The position numbers and the translations under genes were made by a program. Shown piece after piece: positions 1-9,524 of a stretch of 64,000 bases of DNA. This stretch comes from Coenobita brevimanus. Taxonomy: Eukaryota; Arthropoda; Malacostraca; Decapoda; Coenobitidae. Where the stretch lies: assembly GCA_032717465.1 (NCBI GenBank), contig CM064632.1, forward strand, positions 23,881,965-23,945,964, in the 5' to 3' direction. The notes under the pieces are model-generated. The model saw only the letters and a program-made list of their open reading frames with translations. It was not told where the DNA came from and did not search any database. Numbering within the stretch: position 1 is the first letter of the stretch; each line of letters opens with the position of its first letter.

Positions 1-223
1 TCTTCCCTTCCTAAAGCCTCCCTGTTCTTCTCCAACTAATTCCTCTGTTCTTTTTCTAACTCTGTCAATAAGTATCCTACCATACACATTTCCTATTATA
101 CTAAGAAGACAAATGCCCCTATGATTACCACACACTTCTTTTTCCCCTTTTCCTTTGTACAAGGGAATAATTATACCTGACTTCATCCTCCGGGACTCTA
201 CCTTCCTCCCAGGCCAATCTGCA
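1..223 (-). mobile_element. RTE-type LINE, RT-domain fragment (distal part)
   Basis: Read on the minus strand this matches the reverse-transcriptase region of the RTE copies at 10587-12194 and 43010-46196, from the ...EDWKSG...PLYKGKG block onward. It joins the fragment at 5822-6612, from which it was separated by the LTR element at 224-5821. The 3' end of this copy lies beyond the left edge of the window. Frames are broken, so it is a dead copy. Confidence 0.85.
219..223. repeat. Target-site duplication, left (CTGCA)
   Basis: CTGCA directly precedes the left LTR (which starts TGTCAC) and recurs at 5822-5826 directly after the right LTR (which ends GTGACA). A 5-bp duplication is normal for Ty3/Gypsy-type integrases. 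Removing the LTR element plus one CTGCA restores a continuous RTE sequence. Confidence 0.9.
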
Positions 224-1241
224 TGTCACGGGGTTTTTAAAATATCACGGTGTTTTTAAAATAAATGCTTAAATATTATTTAATTGATAATAATATTCAA
301 TGATATTAAAGAGCAGGGACAATGATTGTCTTGCTAATTCGAGCAACGATTCTCTAAGAACGAGAATTTATAAACTTTCTCAACAGTACACAGCAGAGAC
401 TAATTACTCACAATTGCTGAATTACTGTACTGTTAGCCTCTGGAGAAAGTTACTTCACACCTGACAATAAATAACTAATACTAACATCAGGTTCTTGCCG
501 ATGCTTAACTCCTAGAAGGCACAACGGATTTTAAGTTTAATACAAGACTGGTCTAAGTACCAGTTATGAAAGCACACTTTTATGCAAGCTAGGAGCTATA
601 TGGAAAAAAGCTTAATTATGGAGAAATGAAACAAAAGTTTACTTTACATTAAGCTCAAGAAAAAGAACTGTTAAATTTATTGAGTACAAAAAAATAAATT
701 TAACGTTACAATTCAAAAACAAATTAATGAGATCGCACACACTCACTCACGCAAAAGCTAAATACTTACGCCTAGAAAAAAAACACCTTAATTAAACTCT
801 GAAGACTAGGGAAATACAAGAGGGAAATACTATAGTCGATGAATGCTTTGTATCACCAAGGTGGGAGCACTGGAGACTGTGATCTTGTGGAGCTTGGGTG
901 CTAGCTGACCTCTCCTCTCACACTTCTGGAGCACAGGACCTCTCTCCGTCAAAGCAACAACTAGACTGACTAAGTCGTGGGAACAAAGGGGGAGCAGTAG
1001 GCCGCATTTTCTAACGGTCGAGGCAAGCAGGGGCGAACAATAAAGAAACAATAGTATCGCTCAGTACAGCACTTAGTGACGTGCATTAAATAGGTCACTT
1101 TTGAAAACAGTGACGAATGTTTTGTAAAGTATACCCCGAAATGGAGAGAGAAACGGTTAACTGAGCGATACACAGTGAGTTTTCCACTAATAGTTCGTGG
1201 CTTCTCACAAAAGGGAAATGTCGTGAATTTGATTCGTGACA
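224..1241 (-). repeat. 3' LTR of the Gmr1-like element
   Basis: 1,018-bp partner of 4803-5821. Differences include single-base changes near 234, 250, 457, 574-577, 634, 683-686, 1092 and 1135, and one indel near 608. Short open frames inside it occur identically in both LTRs and show no recognisable protein. Confidence 0.9.
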
Positions 1242-1253
1242 TTACGCCCCTAC
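1242..1253 (-). promoter_or_regulatory. Polypurine-like tract beside the 3' LTR
   Basis: The coding strand reads GTAGGGGCGTAA immediately before the 3' LTR start TGTCACG. This is the plus-strand priming position and confirms minus-strand orientation. It is G-rich, not a clean polypurine run. Confidence 0.6.
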
Positions 1254-1893
1254 AAAATTAAATTTTTTCCTTATGGGAAAAAATTTGTGGATATATATAT
1301 ATATGTACACATCCTAAGTCATTCACACAAGATTCACACTGTGGTGTGTGTGCTATCCTGCTACAGGAGAAAGTCGCAGTCGCCAGTGAGCGAAAAAACC
1401 TCGTATTTACGTTAATAGAAGCAAGCTTGAGGGAAAAACTCCATGACAACGGTGAAAATCCTGTACTCAGGTCAAACTGAGCGAAAATTCGCTACATTTA
1501 CACTGACAACTAATTGTTGTGTAGCGTGGTGTATGTAATACACGGTGTAGGTGTGACAGTTGTAGTGTAACTGTACCTACGTGTAAAATGACATAGTAAA
1601 TAATAATATGACGACGACGAAGGCAGAGGAGAAGAGGCAGCAGCGTGCGGCAGATGATCAGCTGGCCCGCACAGCAAAACTGCTACACCCATTGCTGTAC
1701 CTGCAAAACCAATTAAGGTGGAGCATCAAAAGGGTCAGTGAGACAAAATTCTTATTAAGTTACAATTACTCTCTCTGCCTAGCAATCAGTACATGCTACG
1801 AAAAGTACGCTCTGGCTGAAAAATACAAGTGACAGCCTAAGCTTCGTACATTCGAGGTCGCCATTAATTATAGCACACGATTACTGTCAGCAA
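1254..1893 (-). other. Internal LTR-element DNA without recognisable coding sequence
   Basis: Lies between the 3' LTR boundary and the 109-bp array. It holds a short TA run near 1291-1305 and no frame resembling RT, RNase H, integrase core or envelope. Confidence 0.6.
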
Positions 1894-2361
1894 GTTGAGA
1901 ATCCCTGTGCAAACTCGGGTCTTCCATAGCCTCCAACTGCACACGGGTCCTCAACCTGTGCCTTAACCTACAGTACTTATATTAATATCGGGAAGCTGAG
2001 AATCCTTGTGCAAACTCAGGTCTTCCATAGCCTCGAGTCGCCTCTGCGGAATTCTCTCTCGAACTTCCCCCTTAACCTACAGTACTTATATTAATATCGG
2101 GAAGCTGAGAATCCTTGTGCAAACTCGGGTCTTCCATAGCCTCAAGTCGCCTCTGTGGAGTTCTCTCTCGAACTTCCCCCTTAACCTACAGTACTTATAT
2201 TAGTATCGGGGAGCTGAGAATCCTTGTGCAAACTCGGGTCTTCCATAGCCTCGAGTCGCCTCTGCGGAGTTCTCTCTCGAACTTCCCCCTTAACCTACAG
2301 TACTTATATTAGTATCGGGGAGCTGGGAATCCTTGTGCAAACTTGGGTCTTCCATAGCCTC
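1894..2361. repeat. 109-bp tandem array inside the LTR element
   Basis: Units start at 1894 (101 bp, divergent), 1995, 2104, 2213 and 2322 (partial). Each carries CTGAGAATCCTTGTGCAAAC and TACAGTACTTATATTA. The last unit overlaps the end of the integrase fragment (MRLWKT), so the array probably arose by local duplication after the pol deletion. Short open frames starting at 2006 and 2115 merely reflect the repeat. Confidence 0.9.
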
Positions 2362-2636
2362 ATGTGACCTCCTGAGGCTGAACAATGACCCCATTGTAAC
2401 ACTGCTAGGCGGTACTTGGCGGGAACGACAAACTGCAGTCGAACCTTGCCCTCGGGTGTTCGTGACTCACGGTAGAGCCGTCCTTGTTTACGAAGGAACT
2501 TGGCTCGACCTCCCCGTGAATACTTTATCACTCGACCCTTTTGTTTGTTCCGCACGGTAGCAAGTGTCGGGTCAGAATGTTGTTCTTGTACAACAAGTTG
2601 ACTACACATCAGATCTTGCGGCGAGTCAATGATCAC
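2304..2636 (-). pseudogene. Integrase N-terminal (HHCC) fragment
   Basis: A 110-aa frame containing FLRKQGRLYRE, then VVPAKYRLAVLQWGH...GGHMRLWKT. This matches the region before and including the two His of the integrase zinc-binding motif. The CxxC half and the DDE core are missing. Sequence after residue 95 (QVCTRIPS...) is the first unit of the 109-bp array. The array therefore begins exactly where the integrase is cut off. Confidence 0.75.
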
Positions 2637-3153
2637 TGGGGTGACAGTCTGGAGCCTCAGCCATGGCTCGTGTTACCACAGCAGCCGAAGTCTGAGTAGC
2701 GTCATCGGAGCAACTATCCTTGACTCCTTGAATATTGCCTTCTATAAGGTCAAATAAAGGCTCTGGCATGACAACTGCGAGTGTCGTACCAGTATAAAAT
2801 GGAGATGCCACCTGGATACATGCCTCAGGGAACAATCTCACTGATCCATCAATAAGGTTTGCATGGATCTGTCGACCTGTGTACTGCTCAGGACGAACTA
2901 AACTCTGCTTAACAGAGCAACCTGAGGAACCATTGTCTCTCAGGACCTTCACAGGAATGCCTCCCACAAACCCTGGCTGAACAAGGAAGGTACTGTCACC
3001 TGTGGGAGGGCCTGTGGAGGAAGCAGCTAGCCACTCATAAGGCTGCTGAATTGATGCGGCAAACATTGTGCCTTGAGAAGATGGAACATTGGCCATCTGT
3101 GGAGGGGGATTCACTGTCATTGTGGGACTAGTGAACTGTGGGGGAGTACCCAT
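2626..3153 (-). pseudogene. Retropepsin segment of Gag-Pro, Asn in the catalytic triad
   Basis: A 175-aa frame in register with Gag (start codons 1,242 nt apart). Residues about 65-80 read VKVLRDNGSSG, the position of the aspartic-protease Asp-Thr/Ser-Gly motif; here the second residue is Asn. It is followed by a LIDGSVR...FDLIEGNI pattern of the kind seen in Gmr1-like proteases. The frame ends at 2626, while the integrase frame that follows is shifted by one base and overlaps it. A small frameshift therefore separates Pro and Int. The Asn and the frameshift suggest decay, but some families may tolerate this Asn. Confidence 0.7.
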
Positions 3154-3468
3154 ACTGGTAGGGACGTGACCACCGTGCTGCTGCTGAGGAATGAATGCTG
3201 CGTTCGCTTCCTGCCTCTTTTGAGCTGGTGGTGAAAAAGTTTGTCCCGAAGGTCGATTGCGTGGCTGATACTGCTGCTGGTCAGGGTACTTGTTGTACCT
3301 CTTCCACTCAGGTTTCTGAGTGTTTTGCCCCTGGTCCTTCCACTGCGGTTTTGGTCCTTGGCCATTACTCTGAGAACGGCCTTGGTGCTGGGATTCAGTC
3401 TGTGACGGCTTCCCAGACTTGGCAGTATCTTTTCTGCTCCAGGTGTTTTGCTTACGAGTTTGATACCC

Positions 3469-4395
3469 TTATGCAGTAAAGAATGCGTCAGCCTTTTCTG
3501 CCATTTGGCTGGCATCTTTCACCTGGCAGATCTTAAGCTGTGCTATGAGCTCAGCAGGCCACGACCTCTCTAGCTGTGTACGCAGCATAAGGTCAATTAT
3601 CCCCTCATGCGTGGAAGGAGTTTCATCTTTCTCCATCCACTCATTTAAGTAAGCTGTGAGACGATCAAGGAACTGAACAGCTGTCTCCTTGTCTTGGAGA
3701 CGAGCTCGCATGAACTGAACTTTGGCGTCGTCTACTGTGAGACCATACGCCTTAATGAGTGCAGATTTCATCATCTCATATGTGAGATTGTCTCCACGAA
3801 TTCTGTGGAGAATATCGAGGGCAGGGCCCTCAAATAGGCTAAGAAACTGAAGCCGCTTAGCTGCCTCATCCAGTTGATACATATCTGCCATGTCCTCAAA
3901 ACGAGCTATGTACGGCTCGATTCGCTCGCTTTCCTTGTATGAAGGAAGCTTGATGCGTGGGGTCGCCAGGACATGTGCAGGGGAAACGCTCGTGGAGCTT
4001 GGACCAACTGCACCAGACGTGTCTGAAGCCAAGGAATCTCGCTTGAGCTTCATCATTTCAAGTTCATGTTTTTCGCGTGCTTCTCGCTCGGCACGTTCAT
4101 GTTCTCGATCTCTCTCTCGTTCCTCACGCTGTTCTCGCTCATGTTCCAAGTCAAGTTCGCGCTGTTTTTGCTCATATTCGCGCTCTTTCTCACGCTGCTC
4201 TTGTTCATATGCACGCTCTCTTTCACGTTGTTCGCGCTGTTCTCGCTCGTATTCACGCTGAATCTTACGCTCTTCACGGGCATCATTCTCATGCTGCTGC
4301 TCCTGATTATGCCGTGAGAGTATATACTCTTTAATTTCGGTTGGGTCTGTAAGACCCATATCTTTGGCTTCCTGTAAAAATATGGTGGTAGCCAT
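3469..4395 (-). CDS. Gag with SCAN-like capsid (Gmr1-like element)
   Basis: A 308-aa frame starting MATTIF. Residues about 30-115 are an extremely charged Arg/Glu/Gln stretch (repeats of EREQRE type), probably a helix or coiled coil. Residues about 135-308 resemble a metazoan Gypsy capsid: LPSYKESERIEPYIARFED, then a block with W, T.E.I and P.EL spacing like the SCAN domain, which is known to derive from Gmr1-like Gag. The frame stops at TAA (3469-3471), but the same frame continues open into the protease segment. The original polyprotein was therefore Gag-Pro, or the stop is read through. The stretch 3154-3468 after the stop is rich in Q, P, K and N; no CCHC knuckle is visible. Structural, not enzymatic, role in particle assembly. 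Confidence 0.8.
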   Translation of the reverse strand: MATTIFLQEAKDMGLTDPTEIKEYILSRHNQEQQHENDAREERKIQREYEREQREQRERERAYEQEQREKEREYEQKQRELDLEHEREQREERERDREHERAEREAREKHELEMMKLKRDSLASDTSGAVGPSSTSVSPAHVLATPRIKLPSYKESERIEPYIARFEDMADMYQLDEAAKRLQFLSLFEGPALDILHRIRGDNLTYEMMKSALIKAYGLTVDDAKVQFMRARLQDKETAVQFLDRLTAYLNEWMEKDETPSTHEGIIDLMLRTQLERSWPAELIAQLKICQVKDASQMAEKADAFFTA

Positions 4396-4782
4396 GGCGC
4401 TAATTTACTAAGCAAACCGAAACTGAGTACTGACTGCTTCGCAAACGAAAACTAATAAACACAAGTAAAGAGTACAGACACAAGTTAGTGGTGACCAGTC
4501 TTATCTAGTTAACTGGCAAAGATTAAAGCAAAAATGCAAATAACTAAGAACTCTCAATAATTAACACAATGGGTACGGCGGCTACCCAGGAGAGAATAAA
4601 ATCGTCTGGCGTTACCAAGAATAAACTAGAGTTAAGTACTCTATTGATTAATAAAGCAAAAATTCACTTGCTAAATTAACGGTAAAAACCAGTAAACTTG
4701 AGCCTATAAACTTTAATTATAAATACCTAAATATGAACGAGTGAGCACTATCTCGTGAATAGCTTTATAGCTAGGAGTTAAT
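4396..4782 (-). other. LTR-element leader
   Basis: AT-rich untranslated stretch between the primer-binding site and the Gag start. No gene or clear motif seen. Confidence 0.6.
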
Positions 4783-4800
4783 ATCCTGGCGAGGTCGCCA
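4783..4800 (-). promoter_or_regulatory. tRNA primer-binding site
   Basis: Two bases inside the 5' LTR the coding strand reads TGGCGACCTCGCCAGGAT. It starts with TGG, the complement of a tRNA CCA end, as expected of a primer-binding site. TGGCGACC starts resemble sites primed by tRNA-Arg, but I cannot assign the tRNA with certainty. Confidence 0.7.
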
Positions 4801-4802
4801 AT

Positions 4803-5821
4803 TGTCACGGGGATTTTAAAATATCACAGTGTTTTTAAAATAAATGCTTAAATATTATTTAATTGATAATAATATTCAATGATATTAAAGAGCAGGGACA
4901 ATGATTGTCTTGCTAATTCGAGCAACGATTCTCTAAGAACGAGAATTTATAAACTTTCTCAACAGTACACAGCAGAGACTAATTACTCACAATTGCTGAA
5001 TTACTGTACTGTTAGCCTCTGGAGAAAGTTACTTCACCCCTGACAATAAATAACTAATACTAACATCAGGTTCTTGCCGATGCTTAACTCCTAGAAGGCA
5101 CAACGGATTTTAAGTTTAATACAAGACTGGTCTAAGTACCAGTTATGAAAGCAAACGTTTATGCAAGCTAGGAGCTATATGGAAAATAAGCTTAATTATG
5201 GAGAAATGAAACAAGAGTTTACTTTACATTAAGCTCAAGAAAAAGAACTGTTAAATTTATTGATTATAAAAAAATAAATTTAACGTTACAATTCAAAAAC
5301 AAATTAATGAGATCGCACACACTCACTCACGCAAAAGCTAAATACTTACGCCTAGAAAAAAAACACCTTAATTAAACTCTGAAGACTAGGGAAATACAAG
5401 AGGGAAATACTATAGTCGATGAATGCTTTGTATCACCAAGGTGGGAGCACTGGAGACTGTGATCTTGTGGAGCTTGGGTGCTAGCTGACCTCTCCTCTCA
5501 CACTTCTGGAGCACAGGACCTCTCTCCGTCAAAGCAACAACTAGACTGACTAAGTCGTGGGAACAAAGGGGGAGCAGTAGGCCGCATTTTCTAACGGTCG
5601 AGGCAAGCAGGGGCGAACAATAAAGAAACAATAGTATCGCTCAGTACAGCACTTAGTGACGTGCATTAAATCGGTCACTTTTGAAAACAGTGACGAATGT
5701 TTTGAAAAGTATACCCCGAAATGGAGAGAGAAACGGTTAACTGAGCGATACACAGTGAGTTTTCCACTAATAGTTCGTGGCTTCTCACAAAAGGGAAATG
5801 TCGTGAATTTGATTCGTGACA
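4803..5821 (-). repeat. 5' LTR of the Gmr1-like element
   Basis: About 1,019 bp, beginning TGTCACG and ending CGTGACA on the coding strand, and nearly identical to 224-1241. It lies upstream of Gag in the reading direction and next to the primer-binding site, which makes it the 5' LTR. Promoter elements were not resolved by eye. Confidence 0.9.
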
Positions 5822-6582
5822 CTGCACATCTTCCACATCCATTCTACTACTATCTCTCCCCCATGCTTCAGCATTTCACCACAGAGTCCATCAATTCCTG
5901 GGGCTTTCCCCAATTTAACTTTCTTCATTGCTTCCACAACTTCTATCCTACTGATTTCTTCCTGTCTTCTCACCTCCCTCCTTCTCCCAGCCATTCCCCA
6001 GCCACTTATACTCGCATTACTTCCATCCTGTATGTTCAACAATTCCTTAAAGTGTTCTCTTCATCTGCTCACTTTTTCTCCATTTTCCACTAGTAATCTA
6101 CCATATCTATCTTTCACTCCCCTGCTAACCTCACTTCCACCCTGTCTTACTCTCTTCACCTCTTTCCAGGACATCTTCTTACAGTCCCTCCACTTTACAC
6201 TCAAATTCCTTCCAAATTCCTCATCCACTCTCTTCTTACTCTCTCTTACTAATCTTTTCACCTCTCTCTTTCTTTCTACATATAACTCTCTCTTCCGCCT
6301 CTCAACTTCTTCCATGCCCCAATTTCTCATCCATTCATTGTACGCTTTCTTCTTTTGTGCCACAACCTGTCTCACTTCTTCAGTCCACCATGCTGTTCCT
6401 TGCACCCCCCTCCGTCTTCTCTTCCTCCCATACACCACATCACATGCTGCACATATTTCTTCTGTAAATATCCTGCACACACCTTCCACGTCCCCCATCT
6501 GCTCCAATTCATATTTGCCAAATCGTTCCTCCACTTCTCTCTCATACTCTGCCTTTTTCTCATCCTCTTGTAACCTTTCCAC
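5822..6582 (-). pseudogene. RTE polyprotein remnant
   Basis: Two frames on the minus strand, 6582-6061 (173 aa) and 6042 downward, are collinear with about residues 195-445 of the long RTE frame at 43433-46096. They are separated by a frameshift near 6050-6060. The second frame is cut by the LTR element at 5821. Charged Lys/Arg/Glu-rich linker; no catalytic residues within this part. Confidence 0.8.
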
Positions 6583-6612
6583 TCTCCTTGCAACTACTCC
6601 TTCCTCTTGTCA
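5822..6612 (-). mobile_element. RTE-type LINE fragment (proximal part)
   Basis: Continues the element at 1-223. The minus strand carries the linker between endonuclease and RT and the first RT blocks. It includes EFGRNLSVKWR, the ISGWGMAGRRR stretch and GKAPGIDG, all shared with the 43010-46196 copy. Similarity stops near 6612, so this copy is 5'-truncated and lacks the endonuclease. Confidence 0.85.
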
Positions 6613-7161
6613 GTTTAATTCAACTGTAACTTGCAATACCCAAGAGAACCCATCGACTCAACAGGGTTAGTTGTAATCTTATGGTTGCGAAAATAGTGAA
6701 CCTTATCACATCTGTTATTTCGGCTTGCAAAGTTAACCCCAAAATGAGTAGTGCAAAATTTGCAGCCTTGCAGCAATCAAATTCTTTTGTTACCCTATGT
6801 TAAGCACGCAAGTAAAGAAGTCTTCAATACAGCCTTCACTAACTCCTTTACTAGAGAAGTCATTCCTAGGTTACGTAAAATCGTCCAGAGTGGTAAGAAC
6901 GAAATAAAAGCGAAGTTAATGGAAATAAAAAAAAAAGTTAGTTGTTATTATGTGCTAAGTAATAAGTAGTAGGCATATAATATCCACAGTGTGCATTACC
7001 AGATATCGCCATTTAAAAATGTGTAGTCACTAAAGCAGTTAAATGAAACTGAGTACAATTAATAGTACAGTATTGTTAGGATTCAAGTCCTTTACTACGG
7101 GCTGACGTCAGACGTAAGACGATTTTACTGAACTTTAGAGAGTGCCGCAGTAATGAAGGGG
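6613..7161. other. AT-rich DNA, no gene seen
   Basis: No convincing coding sequence. The end (7117-7165) contains an ACGATTTTACTGAACT...GAAGGGGTTAA motif seen at several other places in the window. Confidence 0.5.
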
Positions 7162-7347
7162 TTAACCCATTTGCGCCCAGTGTCCTCAATATAGGACGGA
7201 GCTGGTAATTTACAATTTAATAAAACGGGGAACCCAGGGGTAGAATCTATCAGTTTTGCGGATACGAGCCGATTGGAGGAGGGCGGTACGCTTAGTACCT
7301 TTCCAACACAATCCCTCACACAGGAACACTAGGCACTAATGGGTTAC
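7162..7347. mobile_element. Short MITE with 20+ bp inverted ends (TTAA type)
   Basis: The left end reads TTAACCCATTTGCGCCCAGT. The right end, reverse-complemented, reads GTAACCCATTAGTGCCTAGT. The ends agree over about 23 bp with a few mismatches. The flanking tetramers are TTAA and TTAC, as expected if a TTAA target duplication has one mutation. Size is 186 bp with no coding capacity. A piggyBac-like relationship is inferred only from TTAA and the CCC start. Confidence 0.55.
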
Positions 7348-8763
7348 GGAATGTTGTATATTATCACTCAGGTTCGAAAACTTTCTCATTTAAGCTTAAT
7401 GAATCGTCGAGTCAGCAAGAATACATTAAGCTAATTCATCTCACCGTAGTGAAAGTGTTTAGGTAAAAAAAAAGTTTATGATAATACCTGTAAAATGAGC
7501 TTCCAGACTCCGGCATGAAATGTACAAGCAGTTGGGCCGAGCAGGACGAAATTTGCATAAAACATGCAGGTTAACCCCCTCAGGCGACCATTAAAAAAAA
7601 AAATTAAATCTCCCAGTTCCTCCATTTTTCCTCTATTTCCCCAAACATAAGATGAGAAATGTTGGTGAGTTCTGAAACCAGATGAATAAGATGAAAAATA
7701 CTAAATTCCGACAACTGAAAATTGCAGATGCTAAATGCTATAATAGTCTAGATTATATATTATTGAAACTTATGAAACTCTGTTATTACTTTGCTGAGAC
7801 TGAACGAAATGGAAGCTGGGGTACATTACGAATGTCCAATGCTAAGGAAAAAAAAAAAAAAATAGGTTACACGCTGGAACTTTTTCAGAGGTTAAGACGC
7901 GCTGAAACTTTTTTTTACGTTAAGTATTATGGGAATTTGACCTTTTCTGAAACTGAACGGACTGTGAGAGGGGACAATGTAAGTAATATGGCGTTTCAAA
8001 AGGTCAAACAATGGCGCTGTAAACGGAAGAACTTTTTAGATGCAAAACTTTACAAAATGCAGTGTAACGAAACATCAGATTACCGGGTCTGTTACTAAAA
8101 CCTTATGAACAGTAAGACAGGAACTTTATTAAGCACATTATTTACAGTACCGAAACAACGAACATGGAAACTATACAAATGACAAATACAAAAAAAAAAA
8201 AAAAATAAAATCCCATCTTAATTAGAAACCGAACGAGCTCTAAGACAAAGAACTTTAGGACGCTGATTGACGTAGTAAACCGAACGAACTGTGAGATGGA
8301 AAATTATATGAATACCAAACACAATGAAGGACTATGATTAAAGCTGAAACCAAATGAAATGAAATGGAGTCCACATCATGTATTGCAATGGATTAGGACG
8401 CTGGTACATAAAGAAAATAAACGACTTTTGTAGAAGACATTACCAAATCTCCACTAACGCAAATAATTACACTGATATATAAAGAAACTGAAGACTTACG
8501 ATATATAACTACGAACAATTAGAAAATATATTAAAAGTGAATGGACTAAAGAGAGCAAACTTTATAAAACGGCAGACCTCCGAAAGAGTTTATAGTACTA
8601 AAACTGAAGAGATAAGACATACACATTTAAGTGGAAAAAATACACACATACGTAATTATCAGACACTAAGCACAGATTATACAGTCCGTTGTCTGAGGCA
8701 CATGAAGTCCAATAGTCCTACTAAGCGTCACTAGCTTTTATATGACAAAATTGTCACGTTTTA
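7348..8763. other. AT-rich DNA with a degenerate GAAACTGAACGAA repeat
   Basis: Between about 7795 and 8365 related phrases recur irregularly (GACTGAACGAAATGGAAG, GAAACTGAACGGACTGTGAG, AAACCGAACGAACTGTGAGA). This points to an old tandem repeat. A 138-aa open frame at 7682-8098 runs through it. It has no recognisable domain and looks like a chance frame in repeat DNA. Confidence 0.4.
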
Positions 8764-8826
8764 GGCGCCCATACCCACCGTCCATATGAACTACACGTTA
8801 GGGTTGTCTCATTCAGGGCTAGTGTG
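8764..8826 (-). mobile_element. Decayed SINE fragment (SINE-1)
   Basis: On the minus strand this matches the region of SINE-1 reading CAGTCCTGTATGAGA...CATGTATTCA...ATGGACGGTGGGTGTTAGCG, with several changes. Head and tail are missing. Confidence 0.55.
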
Positions 8827-8987
8827 ATGATAATTGAAAGTTTTTTTTGTGTGTGACATCGGTGGGGTTTGTGGAAGATCAACAACGTGTGTTTTAATGA
8901 AATTCAGTAAATAAACTGTTCCCTGCTGCAGACTTGGATTGAGCTGGGCTCCTTTCGGGCAGCGGATCACTTTAAGATCTTTAAAGA

Positions 8988-8993
<6 letters not shown>

Positions 8994-9063
<70 letters not shown>
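8994..9063. repeat. (TG)n microsatellite
   Basis: About 70 bp of uninterrupted TG dinucleotides. Confidence 0.95.
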
Positions 9064-9064
<1 letters not shown>

Positions 9065-9406
9065 ACGCTATTTTTCTTACTCAGGAAAACAGAACTTTGC
9101 ACAACGGTAGACCTCCACCTCGATTACGTGTTAGGCAGGATGGGGCCGGTGAAAAGTGAAGATCCTCATGTACATCCGTTACGGTGAAGAGAGGCCATAC
9201 AGTCACCCTCTTTTATAGTGTAAATTTTCCTATAAACATAAGGTAAGTTGCATTACTGAAGAAGCTGGTGTAGGTGGGTGGGTGGTGTAGATGAATGGGT
9301 GGTGCAGATGAATGGGTGGTGTTGGTAGGAGGTGGATGTAGGCTGCGGGTTTATTAATCAGAAAAAAAAAAAAATGGCACAGTGGCAGACCTCCATCCCG
9401 ACCAAT

Positions 9407-9408
<2 letters not shown>

Positions 9409-9451
<43 letters not shown>
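9409..9451. repeat. (TG)n microsatellite inside a short direct repeat
   Basis: Pure TG run flanked on both sides by CCTCCATCCC[G/A]ACCAATC (near 9391 and 9457). The run may have expanded between two copies of a duplicated 18-mer. Confidence 0.9.
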
Positions 9452-9454
<3 letters not shown>

Positions 9455-9524
9455 ACCTCCATCCCAACCAATCTTTTTTTACAGATATTTTAAGTACCAG
9501 CAATGTTTTAATCGATTCCACTCA

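Larger units (their letters stand above)
224..5821 (-). mobile_element. Gmr1-like Ty3/Gypsy LTR retrotransposon, internally deleted
   Basis: This is a complete insertion bounded by two LTRs of about 1,018 bp, a 5-bp target duplication, a tRNA primer-binding site at 4783-4800 and a G-rich tract at 1242-1253. All coding remnants read on the minus strand in the order Gag (SCAN-like capsid), retropepsin, integrase zinc-binding region. Integrase directly after protease is the order known for Gmr1-like elements, where it precedes RT. The integrase core, RT and RNase H are absent; a 109-bp tandem array and about 0.6 kb of non-coding DNA occupy that place. I counted about ten substitutions and one 1-nt indel between the LTRs, so the insertion is fairly young. 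With no RT it could move only in trans. Confidence 0.85.

Noticed and set aside
2006..2560. Three related 65-75 aa plus-strand frames
   Set aside because: They only reflect the 109-bp tandem repeat.
3890..4334. Ser/Arg-rich plus-strand frames
   Set aside because: Antisense of the charged Gag coiled-coil region.
5816..6670. 284-aa plus-strand frame
   Set aside because: Antisense shadow of the RTE linker/RT fragment; low-complexity Ser/Leu/Thr composition.
7682..8098. 138-aa frame with Met start
   Set aside because: Runs through a degenerate tandem repeat, has no domain and no splice or promoter context.
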